From: Amborella trichopoda
Lineage: Eukaryota; Streptophyta; Magnoliopsida; Amborellales; Amborellaceae
Direction: 5' to 3'
Length of the DNA: 64,000 bases
Assembly (NCBI RefSeq): GCF_000471905.2
Contig: NW_006494789.1
Span: 3,276,294 to 3,340,293 of the forward strand
Shown: piece after piece, positions 11,772 through 23,279 of the stretch
How positions within the stretch are numbered: the first letter of the stretch is position 1
How the letters are laid out: each line of letters opens with the position of its first letter
The notes under the pieces: model-generated
The model's input: only the letters and a program-made list of their open reading frames with translations
The model's database searches: none
Told to the model about the DNA's origin: nothing
Made by a program: the position numbers and the translations under genes

Positions 11772-14309
11772 CTGCCTCTATCTCGCCCTCCAGATCTACG
11801 TGATCTGGTGGCACATGTCTCGGGTCACTAGTGGACCCGAGATTTGAGATCGCTCTCTCGAAACCTTGCTCGAGGGTAAGGGAAGGTCTACCAACCAATG
11901 AGAGAGGAATTTTATGTGGGTTTGAGACTTACTCAAGCTGTCTCCAGTGGGCGCCCTCTTAGATCACGAAGAAATGCCCCCAGCTGCTTGAGCTGGTTCG
12001 AGATCACCTCCTTTGACCTGTAATCCTCTTATTTTTCTGCACAACACTTTTATGGTTAATTTGTAAGACAAGTGGATTAAAAAGGACCCACCCTTGTCTT
12101 GGGGAAATGCATATTCATGGGAGAAGGCGACAAAGTGCAAGGAAGATGGAAAGGAGAAGAGAACTTGACGAAGGAGTTAGACTAACATTACAACCGAAAG
12201 CCACCGACCCGGAGTGGTAGTAAGATAGGCATGGTTCACAAGACCAGCACGGTGGCAGTACCATGTAAAACCAAGGTCGATGCGTCGACGCTAAGCTTGG
12301 CCTACCCTCAATCAAGTGACAGGAGAAAAAGGTGGAGAGGAAAGAATGAGACGGTGAAGAGAAGGGGTAATCTTGACTTCGATAGACATCATGGTGGGTA
12401 ATGCAAGGAGGCAGCGTATCCCTTGTGGATGGCGCTAGCTCCTGATGAGGCTCACGACGGTGTTTTCACCTAAGTCGCACGGTGATAGACGTGGGATGCA
12501 GGGAGAACGACGATCGGCACCAGATGCATAGAGGAAGCTCGCGGATGGCTGTGTGTGTTTCTAGGGCCTCTAGCGGGCGGCAATAGGTATCACCATGTAT
12601 GTTAGATGCGTAGCAGAGGAAGACTCCTGCAGGAGGCAACACACTTCGCCATCTAGGTTTTTCATCAAGACATCAAAGCTATGTTTGTGGGCAGTGATGG
12701 GCAGCGCCGTCTACAAACTTCACTGAGAGAAAGAGACAGACGAAAAGGACGGAAAGAAGACTCGTGCATGGCACTGCCATCGTCATGTGTGACCTGTGAG
12801 ACCAAAGGAGTGGCATGCACGGCACTGCCACTACAGTGCACGACCTCCATGAGGAACTCAAAAGAAAAAGAGGCAGAAGAGAGGGGAGAAGGGAGAGAGA
12901 AGAAGAAAAGAAAAAGAAGAGCGAGAAGATTTACCTCAACCCTAAGGGCACCGATCAAAAGTTTCTCTCACCTCACCCTCTCTCTCAAGCGTAACACTAC
13001 AATTGTAAGAAAGAGAAACTTGTATTACGTGAAAACTCTCTTGTGTGTGTATGTGTCTTCCTTCTCTCTATTTTTCTACATACAATGATGGCACGTATAT
13101 ATAGAAGTGTGCCCCAAACATGGGTGGATGATCAAAAGTAACCCTAATTGCTGGAAATTAAGATTAAATTAATTTAAAAGAAATTAGAAAATAGGGTACA
13201 AAATGAAAGATTTACCCCTTCTTAACAAGTCATAGAATTCCAAAACAGTCCATGTGTTGCCCTAGGACTTGCGTGTTCTTGCATGGCTAATCCGGGGTCG
13301 TTCTGATGCCCGATTGATTGTGAGATGATTGTTTTCTTATAGGGAGCAGCATGGCAATCGATTTGATACCAACTTCGAGCCATGGATCGTGTTTTTGGTG
13401 CACGATCATGTGACTTGAATTTTGAGTAGATCTTGAAACTTTGAATCAGTAATGTGTTCGTTCCTTAATGTTTTATGTGTTTTCCTCACGGATTCACATT
13501 GAGCATGCTGCTATGATCACGGGGCACCAAACGCAACTTGATTTCATGGCCGAATGAAGATTTTACAAGTTTAGAATTTTGGTCGAAATCAAGGATTCCT
13601 GTGATGGAATTTGCAGTCTATTCGTTGGCTTCGTGTGCAAAATCCGACCGTTTATCATGTACAGGGTTCGGGTCAAAGATGGCTCAAGACCTTATGCTCG
13701 CAATGGAATTTGTCTCGCATCGTTCGAGCGCGCGAGCGTGGCACGATGCTGTTGAATCTCTTGCACTTTCTTCATGGATCAACAACTTCTCTCTAACGTT
13801 TATTTGTGTTCGAGTATCATCACGGGACGTGCCACATATCGAATCGCTCGTCTCGACTAGACAAACACGCTCATCAAATTTGAGCACCATTTGACATGGG
13901 ACAATCAAGATATGAGCGTCAAAATTCACTGGTCGTGATTATCCCTTTAATGATGCAGTGTTGCACGATGGCCGCACGGGAATAGCATGCGGCTCCTCTT
14001 GTTTCACTATTTCACCTAAAACTTCTTCTTAGAATGTCTATTTGAGCTAAAACTTGACCCCTGGGGATTTTTAACTGTACCAGATCCAATGGTGGTGGTC
14101 CCATAGCAGTTTGGGATGCTGAAAATGTAGCTTTAGAGATCAATTCTGCAAGAACTACTTCTCAGTTTGCACTGCCTTAGACATGTCAAAATGCAACGAA
14201 ACTTGCCAGGAGACTTTTGAGAGATCTCATGAAGACTGTCAAAATTTGTACTACTTGCTAGGCCTTTATTGAGTGGGGCCCTGATGTTGATGAAAAATAC
14301 CTTCCAACA
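11772..14309 (-). repeat. 3' LTR of element E (L1), outer tip missing
   Basis: Begins TGCCTCTATCTCGCC, so the first eight bases of the usual TGGTTAGGTGCCTC end are missing. It ends CCAACA at 14309. A TATA box for the minus strand lies at 13096-13103. L1 and L6 share the region around 12750-12860 (GTGGCATGCACGGCACTGCC) that the other LTRs lack. The loss of the tip shows the D/E junction is a rearrangement or deletion point, not a clean insertion. Confidence 0.8.
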
Positions 14310-14735
14310 AGCCTCGTCAAATTTTGTGCTTGGAGAGACTCGAGAAGTGCAATAATTTAGGAATTTTGAGGGATCTTATCAAAGTCCTCACTCTCAAGGG
14401 ACTATCCACGGTTCTGGAGCATGAGGCCTTTGTCAGGACATCCTCGTAGAAACTAGGCCGTTTTGAAGGTTTGTCGTCTTCTGCTATACCAGGTTTGTCT
14501 TTGATGCTCAGGGTATCCCTTTAGGTCCCGTTTAGCGGAGTCCAGACAGGGGCTTTTGGCTCGTTCTGAAAGTTTGGTCCCCTACTGACTAGAGGGCTTT
14601 TGCGAGACATACCTTGAATTCTGTGGCAACCCTGGCCTTGTCAATTTCTTGCCTTCATAATGATCCATAGAATTTCTGGAGGGATCTTTACATCATCGTC
14701 CTCACCCGTAAGGACTCTTGTTGTTGCTGAACTGG
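14310..14735 (-). other. E internal region next to the 3' LTR
   Basis: Colinear with 29758-30440 in element C (shared CGTCAAATTTTGTGCTT-like start, GAGTCCAG, TGTCAATTTCTTGCCTT). No coding frame. The polypurine tract should sit here beside the LTR; on the minus strand the best candidate is the weak GACGAGGCT just before TGTTGG. Confidence 0.5.
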
Positions 14736-15475
14736 GGAGATCTTATAAGGATCTCACTCCGTGACAAGCCGTGGAAACTGGGGAGATCTTATGAGGCTTT
14801 CACTCCTTGACGAGCTGTGAAAACGGGGGAGATCTTATGAGGCTCTCACTCCCTGACGAGCCTTGGAAACTGGGGAGAACTTATATGGCCTCACTCCCTA
14901 ACAAGTCATGGAAATTGAGGAGATCTTATGAGGCTCTCACTCACTGACGAGCCGTGGAAACTGGGGAGATCTTATGAGGCTCTAACTCCCTAACAAACCG
15001 TAGAAACTGGGGAGATCTTATAAGGCTCTCACTCCCTGACGAGCCTTGAAAACTGGGGATATCTTATGAGGCTCTCACTCCCTAACAAATCGTGGAAAAT
15101 GGGGAGATCTTATGAGGCTCTCACTCCTTGATTAGTCGTGGAAACTAAGAAGATCTTATGAGGCTCTCACTCCCTACCGAGTTATGGAAACTGGGGAGAT
15201 CTTATGAGGCTCTCACTCCCTGATGAGCCGTGAAAACTGAAGAGATCTTATGATGCTCTCACTCTCTAACGAGTCATGGAAACTGGGGAGATCTTATGAG
15301 ACTCTCACTCCCTAACGAGCTGTGGAAACTGAGGAGATATTATGAGGCTCTCACTCCCTGAGGAGCCATGATTGCTGGAGAGATCTTATGAGGCTCTCAC
15401 TCTCAGACAAGCCATGATTGCTAGGGAGTTCTTATGAGGCTCTCACTCCCTGGCGAGCCGTGGAAACTGGGGTGT
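14736..15475. repeat. 46-bp tandem array specific to element E
   Basis: About sixteen copies of a 46-bp unit with core GGGGAGATCTTATGAGGCTC followed by TCACTCCCTGACGAGCCGTG. Copies differ by a few bases. Element C has no equivalent: its homologous segment goes from about 30440 to 30540 without the array. Sequence before and after the array is otherwise shared with C. Confidence 0.9.
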
Positions 15476-15880
15476 CGGCTAAGACTATGGAAGTGCGTCA
15501 ACCTGCTTTGTCGGTCCAAGTGTCATTTCACGGGTTTTCACTTAAACAGGGGAAGTGGCATCGTGAAGACGGCTTTCACTAACTTCCATTATTTTCGGGC
15601 TCTTTTGCCTATGGCTTTGTGAGCATGTCCACCCGTTTTATCCATTTTTGCTCACAGTTCCCTTTTGGGGTTTTCACCGTGCCTGGGTTTATTTTTTCAC
15701 AAAACTCTCTTACTCATGGTTTCGTTACCATGCCCGTCCATCATTTTTACTCATGGCGTTCCCTTGTCCAGATGTACACCATGCCCGTTTTTTTTAGGGA
15801 ATGCATATTTTAGGGTCGTTCCTTCGCGATCTATGCGAAGCCTTTTAATGTCATGCAACTAGGACTAAAATGGTGACTCG
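15476..15880. other. E internal segment after the 46-bp array
   Basis: Non-coding. The first part matches 30540-30604 in C and the second (from 15677, TTCACCGTGCCTGGG) matches 46424-46570. In C these two parts are separated by element B, and about 130 bp of E sequence (15548-15676) has no counterpart. Confidence 0.6.
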
Positions 15881-17745
15881 TACACTGTCCATGCTGCATG
15901 ACCTTAAACTGCATAGCTATGGTCCAAACTATATGACCATAAACTGTAGCAGAGGTCTAGTTGCACGACCTTAAATTGCACGGTCCTAGTTGCATGACTT
16001 TAAATTGCGTAACCACGCTCCAAGCTATATGACCTTAAACCATAGTACACGTCTTGACCGCATGATGTTAAACTGCTTCGCCTTGGTCAAGGAGGCATGA
16101 CCTTAAAGACACCGCATGTGCGCTCACACCTCCCTTTTTGCGTGGATCTTCATGCACATCTTCCCAAACCGGCCCATTGGTGTGCGCATACCCTCTTTTT
16201 CTTCTCTCCAATGAGCCTACCTAGGTCCACAGACCCTTTACATGCATCACCACCCACGTCTTCCCCAGCCAGCCCATTCGTGTGCACAGGCCACCTACAC
16301 CACTTCCATTGCCTCCCCAGTGAGTCTACATACGCGCACACACCCTTTACGTGCATCACCTTGCACGTCTTCCCTAGCTGGCCCATTCATGTGCATGGGC
16401 CACCTTCACCATCTTTCATCTCATTTCCCAATAAGTCTTACCCATGCTCACCAAATGGCAAGACATCTCACCACCTACTAGTGGATCACCACTTTTCACC
16501 AACCATCCAATCAACTCTCTATAGGAAACTTCATGCCACCTTCCCAAGTGAGTCAAATTCAACCCCAGACTCACTCTATGGCCTCTATAGACTGCCAATC
16601 CTTACCACTACAGTCCAGCTATATGACCCTAAAACTATATTGTACTATGTGGATAGCAATCTGACTCCCTGGTCCACATGTGAAGAGATGTAGATGAAGG
16701 TGGTGACCCTACAAGGGGTAGTTAACGGGAAAGGCTTCACTGAGGATAAGGAGGGCCAGAGTGACTCCACGGGGATAGTGAATATCGGTGTGCATGGAAC
16801 TCTAAGAGGCCAGGGCACGGATAAACCCCACCATGGGTTGAAGGAAGGATGTCTCTAACTCTCTGGAGATGATGGAATGAGTACGACCCTTACATGCATC
16901 TAACTCGATTGGGGGTCCAGTTGGAGTTATGCATATGGACCATTTGGTGTGCTGCACGTTTACAATTTTAAGGTCTTGTAGCTCGGACCATGACTTTGCA
17001 GTTTAAAGTCATACAGGTAGGACCACACAGTTTGTGGTCGTGTAACTAGACGTCCACTGCAATTTAGGATCATATAGTTTGGACCGTGGTACAAAGACTT
17101 TTAACGTCATGCGGCCAGGATGTGTACTATGGACCATGGTCATAAGTTTAAAGCCATGTGACAATGACTTTGCAGTTTGAGGTCATGCAACTAGACGTCC
17201 GCTATAGTTTAAGTTCATACAGTTTAGACCGCGATCATACAGCTTTGAGTCGTGAGACAAGGACTATGGCTATGTAGTTTAGGGTCATGTAGCTTGGACC
17301 GTGGCTGTGCATTTTAAGGTCATGTAGCACGGACCATGGCGGCATAGTTTAAGGTCAGGCAGCACGGATCATGGTCGTAAGTTTAATGTCATGTGACAAA
17401 GACTTTGCCATTTGAGGTCTTGAACTAGACCTCCATTATAGTTTAAGGTCATACAGTTTGAACCGTGGTCATACAGTTTTGAGTCGTGAGACAAGGACTA
17501 TGGCTATGCAGTTTAGGATCATGCAGAATGGAATGTGGTCAAACAGTTTTGAGTCGTGAGACAAGGACTATGTCATGCAGTTTAGGGTCATGCAGCCTGG
17601 ACCGTGGTCATACAATTTTGAGTCGGGAGACAAGGACTATGGCTATGCACTATAGGGTCATCCAGCTTGGGCCGTGGTCATACAGTTGTGAGTCGTGAGA
17701 CAAGGATTATGGCTATGAAGTATAGGGTCTTGCAGCTTGGACTGT
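15880..17745. repeat. tandem and dispersed 'GGTCATGCAG' repeats in E
   Basis: Two blocks (about 15880-16100 and 16960-17745) of short units with core TTTAAGGTCATGCAGC and GGACCGTGGTCATACAG, period about 35 bp and multiples. The first block runs in the opposite sense to the second. Between them, 16150-16460 holds three copies of a roughly 120-bp unit with CCGGCCCATTCGTGTGCA. The 198-residue plus frame at 16097-16693 is only a reading of these copies. The array matches one in C at 46880-47770. Confidence 0.8.
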
Positions 17746-18223
17746 GGGGGAAGTGACCTCTTAGGGAATAGCGCCATTACTAGAAACTGGGCTCGCTGAG
17801 GGGCGAGATTGTGGTGTAGGGAATGAACTTCTTGAGGGTATGGGTCGATGGTCTGAAGGGGACCATCAAGGCCTTCCTATGACGCTAAGTGCAACATTAG
17901 ACCCGGATGATGGCGCCAGGTCCCTTGGTGAAGCGTGCTGCAGTAGCCTTTGGCTAGACGTAGGGTGATAACTCCTTGGCGGGGTGCATGACAATAGCCT
18001 CCTGATGAAGAGCTCGATGGTAGTCCTTAGACGAGATGCGCGGCAACAACCTTCTGAACAAAGCGCGCGGCGCTAGTCCCCTGGATGAAATCTTAACGAG
18101 GCCCACGGCGATGTTGCTTCGAGTCTCGGGCTTGGCCGCCCCGGTCTGGCCTTATCGCCATCATGAGCTAGGGACTGGAGCGTCATTTTGAGTTTGTCGG
18201 GGGCAGTCTCCGGTACTGCGAGG
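17746..18223 (+). promoter_or_regulatory. upstream region of the E PMD gene
   Basis: From about 17850 to 18120 there are five or six loose repeats of a 40-45 bp unit with GATGAAG.GCGCGGCAATAG, just upstream of the TATA box. In B and C the same position holds arrays with the CAACCGGCGCTAGG core. This fits a promoter-proximal array, with the regulatory role inferred from position only. Confidence 0.4.
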
Positions 18224-18230
18224 TATAAAA
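18224..18230 (+). promoter_or_regulatory. TATA box of the E PMD gene
   Basis: TATAAAA in a G/C-rich setting, 921 bp upstream of the inferred PMD start. Elements B (32825) and C (48694) have a TATA box at the corresponding place, each followed by AAAATC or AAACCC-like sequence. Conservation in three copies supports an internal plus-strand promoter. Confidence 0.65.
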
Positions 18231-19144
18231 GGGGGAGAAACCCCACATTACTATTTTATCGGAGGTTAAAACAGTAGAAGGGCGTTTCAGAGAGAGAGAG
18301 AGCTAAAACTCCAAGCAAGGGCTTTTCGGTGAGAATTTCCTGACCAAAACTTACAGAGAAAGGTCCTTAGGGATTTTTCTGGCGAACTTCAAGAGGTGTG
18401 AAGCTTCGCAGCATACTTGCGAACAGTTTTAGGTCAGCATTGAAGCTTTCTGAGTAATGAAGAGGATCTCTCGGGGCCTTAACAGAATTTGCACAGGTGA
18501 CCTTCCGGAGTTCAAGTGCTTCTCTGGTCATTCTGCTATGAAAGGGGGGGTCACAGAGACCTCAGAGGGCTCTGTCAGCTCTCTCGTTATCGGAGGAGAA
18601 GAATAAGGGACTGCATTGAGCTCGCCAAAATTTTAGCAGAATTTTGGTTAGCTTTGATTGACTGCTGAAGTGGGAAAAACCAGGGCGAAGGGCAATCCGC
18701 CAGGTCTCAGGGAAGCCTTCTGGGGACTTCCGGTGGTTTTCACTAACTCAGATAACAAGCAGGAGGCGGGAGAGGGTTTTCCCGATGGACGGGAGTGGAT
18801 TCTCGACAAGCAAAAGAAAGCACCTGTGGGAAATCGAAGGGTTGGGAGACCGTAACTTTCGAGGAGGTGAGGAGTCGTGGGACAGCGATCGGTCACCCTA
18901 TGCACTCGTGGTGACGTACGGTGCATGTTGATGGATGGAGTGAGGCATTAATACGCCATGGTTCGCGGGACGTCGATGGTCCTTGATTGATAGCGAGACG
19001 GCAATTCCATCCTGGTGGCAGACAGTGATAGTCTTGCCTTTGACTGCGAGACGGCAATAGCATCTTCCTGGCCAAATGATGATAGTCCTGCCTTGGTCAG
19101 TGCAGTTTCTTGGTGGCCGTCTAGCGCCCTTTGCTTTTATTCTG
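18231..19144 (+). other. long leader of the E PMD gene
   Basis: About 0.9 kb between TATA box and first PMD residue, with no conserved frame. B and C have leaders of about 1.05 kb. An intron is possible but I cannot define splice sites. The minus-strand 186-residue frame at 18898-19458 is an antisense shadow of this leader and the PMD N-terminus. Confidence 0.45.
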
Positions 19145-22100
19145 ATGGCCAAGTCGTCGGTGGACATTCCAGACGTGATGAACCTCCCACGATAAGGGGA
19201 GCTCGGTACTGATGCATTCACTGGTAAAAGCTTGGTGAGAGGTGAGTCGATCTGGTTTTCCCAAGCATTTTGTGAACCCAGGTGGCCTTTAAGTGTCACC
19301 TTTGTGAGCGCCCCCGTCCAGTTGGTGATGAGGGAAGATAATGATGGAAACTTGAGCATAGAGTAAGGGATAGGCCTTCTGCATTGCCTGCATTGAAACG
19401 TAGCTTCTAACGCGAACCTGCTAACTCTAGGCAAGCAAATGTTGGAAACCTCGAGCATGAAATGGTCTCCTTCCGGTTTGCAGGTGCAAGGGGAGCACTA
19501 GTACCTAAAGGGCTATTCCTTCAGGGCCCTGCAAGTGTTGCGGGACTTCAGGGATATTTTGAGGCTGGCTTCTTTGCTAGCTACCCTCCCGTGGTCGGTG
19601 GGCTATTACGACAGCTATTCAAACACAGTCAAAGTTTTTAATGGAGATTTGGAGCCATGTTAGCAACACATGGCTACTTGGTCACTGAGAGGCAGGGATT
19701 TCGCTGATGGACTCGCACTTCATCGGTGGCCTACCACTCCTCGGTGCCATGTATGAAGAGTTTATTCCCCCAAACTCAGTCATTTTTTGAGGGGAGAAAG
19801 TGGGTAATGAAGCCCTGCCGGCCGGGCTTCGGGAATTGTTTTAAGTCTATCAGTGGCTCTATAACGAGCCCAAAAAGGGGTGAGTTACCTTTGCTAAGTG
19901 GGTAAAGTTCTTCTTCGGCACCTACGTAAATGAGGATGATCCATCACCCGAGAAGGGGGAGAAGGAGACCTCGCCAGTTTTCGAGCTACAAAGGACGAAT
20001 GGGCACGTCTTCATGGCAACTTACTTGGCACTCTTCCTTTGTAAATTTGCCCTTCCTGGGGGGTCAGACGTCATTCGTCTCGGCACCTTTCATGTGGCCA
20101 GTGACATGACGCGGGGGAGAGAATACGTTCTCGCACAGCCTATACTGTGGAGCATTAATCATGGCCTGGAGGCCAACTCCAAGGGAAGACCATATAAATG
20201 GGAGGAAGGAGGGAATATCATAAAAGATGGTGAGGCCTTCCTAGGAGATTTTAAGACCACTTTCCCGGTTCATTACGTGTTCGGCTGGCTTGGAACTTTC
20301 TTTTAGGATACATACTGCAAAACCAGAGATCTGGAGGACAGCATGTGTCCATATTTGCTAAAGATTGCTAGTCATAAGGAAATTTTTCATCCCCAGAGCC
20401 ATGGGTGCAACCTGTTTTTCAACGGTCACCTCCATATGGCCCAGGTGGCATTTTCAGTTGGAAGCCTCACAGACCACTCATATGTCGACGAGTTGCACCA
20501 CAACCTGGATGGTGTCTTCACCAGCCTAAAATAAATGATTTATATGCTGAGTATCAGGGGCAGCATTCTTTCCTATCGCACTATCCATGGTGCGAAGCTT
20601 GAGGGCTATTTTCCTCACCGGTTCTCCCAGCAGCATGGGTTGGATCAGGGTTGTCCGTTCTTGGTGTTCTTCAAGAAAAGGCATAGCAAGGCTGCCCATT
20701 GGAAGACAAGCAAGTTGGGAACCTGCAAGGAAATTTGGTAACCGAGGCACATCCGTACCGCTTGGGCCGCATGCTTGGAGGCCACCATAGTCAACAAGTA
20801 TGTGCTGCCCCATTTCTACAGAACGGAACAGGCGACCAAGGCCCACGAGAATTGGTGGAGAATTATGAACAAGGGGTACTGGGATGCGGACCACCACTGG
20901 AAAGGGGAGGATAGTCACTGGAGCTAAGATACCAAGCAGCGAAAACTGGCTAACACCCCTCCCTTAGGTGAAATCTTTAATCTAGGCTTCCCTTATGACT
21001 GGCGCATACTCCGGCGGCCTTGGCAAATTACCGTGTTCAAGTCTTTGCCACAGTTTCTCAATATGGAGAAGGGGTCAGAGAGTATTTTTTACCAACTCTA
21101 AGCTATCGTCAAATGGATAGAAGGTCGTAAAGTACCAAGGTATGAAAGGTGTCTGGTCTAAGATTTAAATGAAGTGATAGGGAGCAGCTCTCATGGTAAG
21201 CTAGCCGCTAGTTCCGCCAAGTTTGAGACATCGAAGGGTGATGCGTCTAAGTAGACGAAAGGGAAGAAGAGAAAGTTGGCTACTATACCCGAGCCGATGA
21301 AGATGAAGAGGCAAGTTATTGCGTCTGAGCCAAAGGAAGGAAGGAAGAAAGAGTAGGTCGTCGAGCTCGAACCTGCGAAAAATAAAAGGCATGCTACAGA
21401 GCCCGATTCGGCTCAAGGGAAGAAGAGAAAGACAGTTGCCGCACCTGAGCTGATGAAGGGGAAGAAGGATGGGTAGGCTACTGAGTCCAAGCCGACGAAG
21501 GCGGAGAAGGAAAAGCAGGCTGACCGAGTGAATCTTTGTGCCTCAACCAAGAAGGGAATCAGGACTTCGGGGCGTAAAGGGCACAGGGTCCCGATGACTC
21601 ATGAGTCAAAAGATGGCTCTTCACTCTAGAGTTCTTCAGAGGGATGTCTGTCTCCTAATATTTCCCCATCACCTTCTGCTCTCGAGGCCTCACCTTCTCC
21701 TTTGCCCAAATATTCTCCTAGCTCTTTAGAGACTCAAGTTGATGCCTTAGAGTCTACTACGCTGATTGCATTTGCTTTAGATCAATAAGCGACACCTGAG
21801 GCTGAAGGGGGGCCTCTGCCCAAATGGTGGTAGACAGGGATAGTGGGATTGCTCCTGGCGAGGCGGTGGAGGCAAAGAGGGCCCTTGGAGTGCCGACAGT
21901 TGTTGAACCTACTGAGGAAAGGGAAATCTCGATAGAGCTTGTGGTAATAGAAGAGACTAGGGCCCTCGGGGTCGAAAAAGGGCCATCCGAGCAGCAAGAG
22001 GCGTCTACTTCAAGTGGTGCATCTATGGGGAGCACAGAAGTAGGATGCTGTGAGAGGCTAGGCTTGGAGGGTCCGGGGGTGGCATCCATGACCGTAGAGG

Positions 22101-23143
22101 AGGCAAGTTCCATGGGGGAGCATGCTACTGAAATGATCGCCTCGGAAGATAAGGGTGAGGAAAGAGAGGGAGAAGGTGTCGAACCTCCCAAGGTGGAGAC
22201 GGTCGGAGAAGAGGGGCCACGGGGAGTGGTCATCGCCTTAGAGGGGGAACATGTTGTGGGGCATCATGAGATTAGGGTTATGGCACTAGGTGAGGAAGGC
22301 AACCTAGCACCAGCTGCCGTGGCTGAGCTTGCAGAGGTCGAGGCGACGGTGTCTGGCCATGAAAGGATCGAGCCTGACATGGTCATGACCGAGGGACAGA
22401 GTGAGGAAGCCATTGTCGAGGAGCCAGAGTAGCATGAGGTTGGTCCTGAATCCAGGAAGCCTGAGGTTTTGGCTATAGCCGGGAGCTCTCCTGTTGTGGT
22501 TGCTCCTGCCATGATGCCCAGGCCCACTTTCAGTGGAATGCCGGGCGTCTTCTTCGAGATGTTGTGGGTGGGTATCCAAAAGCCGAAAGAGTTACTCCTT
22601 GAAGAGGTTGGCACAATGCTTTTACGATTGAGGGGGGTCACTGTAGGATATGTGCCTAAGACAGACCCCTATTTTGACAGCATTGCCAACGAGCTGGAAG
22701 GATGGAGGGTGAAGGCCCTGCGAGAAGAAGCGACTGTGCAGCGACTTGAAAGATCGTAGTTGCTGCCTTTAGAGTCTTCTCTTCTGTGCTACCGTTAATT
22801 GGTAAACACTGAATCACAACAGCTGGATGCCGAAGACTTCCGAAGATCAGAACTTGCTGTGGGGGCCATCACCCACCACCATAAGGTGGTAGCTCTGAAG
22901 CCGACGATATTAGAACTGATGCAAAAGCTTGACAAGCTAAGGAAGGAGACTACGGATTAGGAAGCGAATGACAAGGCGCTTCTTGATGATGCTTTGGTCC
23001 TCCAGTATTCCATGAAAGAAGTGACCCCCTTGATGGAGCATGAGGCAGGGCTGGTGGCAGGGTTGAAAAATGAGATTGAGCGGGTGAAGAAATCCATTGC
23101 AGCGTACAAAGGAAAGGTCGATGAAGCAATCGATCGATTTTGA
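19145..23143 (+). pseudogene. Plant Mobile Domain (PMD) protein of element E, broken
   Basis: Antisense to the retroelement. The start at 19145 (MAKSS) aligns with MAGSS in B and MVGSS in C. PMD landmarks in order: RGESIWFSQAFCEP (19230); YYDSYSNTVKVF (19610); IWSHVSNTWLLGH then GGLPLLGAMYEEFIPP (19640-19780); YLALFLCKFALPGG (20022); VASDMTRGREYVLAQPI (20095); FPVHYVFGWLG (20262); FPHRFSQQHGLDQGCPF (20600), then a WW-containing end (about 20850). Next come a Lys-rich tail with repeated KGKKRK (21240-21590), an acidic tail (21824-22432) and a coiled-coil region ending DEAIDRF. PMD proteins include MAIN/MAIL1-type nuclear proteins and transposon-borne forms. Several stops are TAG where CAG is likely. 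Non-functional as read. Confidence 0.85.
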
Positions 23144-23177
23144 TGATGCCCTCTTTTTAGTTCTCTTTTTCGTTGTA

Positions 23178-23183
23178 AATAAA
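23178..23183 (+). terminator. candidate poly(A) signal of the E PMD gene
   Basis: AATAAA 35 bp after the PMD stop. Element C has AATAAA at 53239-53244, 48 bp after its stop, and B has the degenerate GATTAAA at the same place. Confidence 0.5.
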
Positions 23184-23279
23184 AGAAGCTGGTAACACTC
23201 TCTTGATTTGTGAATGAAACAACTCTTTTGAATTTTCTTTCTATTTCATTGTTTCTACCCTTTCATGGTTTGTGATGAA

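Noticed and set aside
16097-16693. 198-codon plus-strand frame rich in Pro, Ser and His
   Set aside because: It reads through three copies of a 120-bp tandem unit; no homologue in C, where the unit is inverted.
18898-19458. 186-codon minus-strand frame
   Set aside because: Antisense to the E PMD leader and N-terminus. A similar minus frame in B (33920-34111) is likewise the antisense of a conserved coding strand.
21757-22233. 158-codon minus-strand Ser/Pro-rich frame
   Set aside because: Shadow of the acidic tail of the E PMD protein, which is the strand conserved with B and C.
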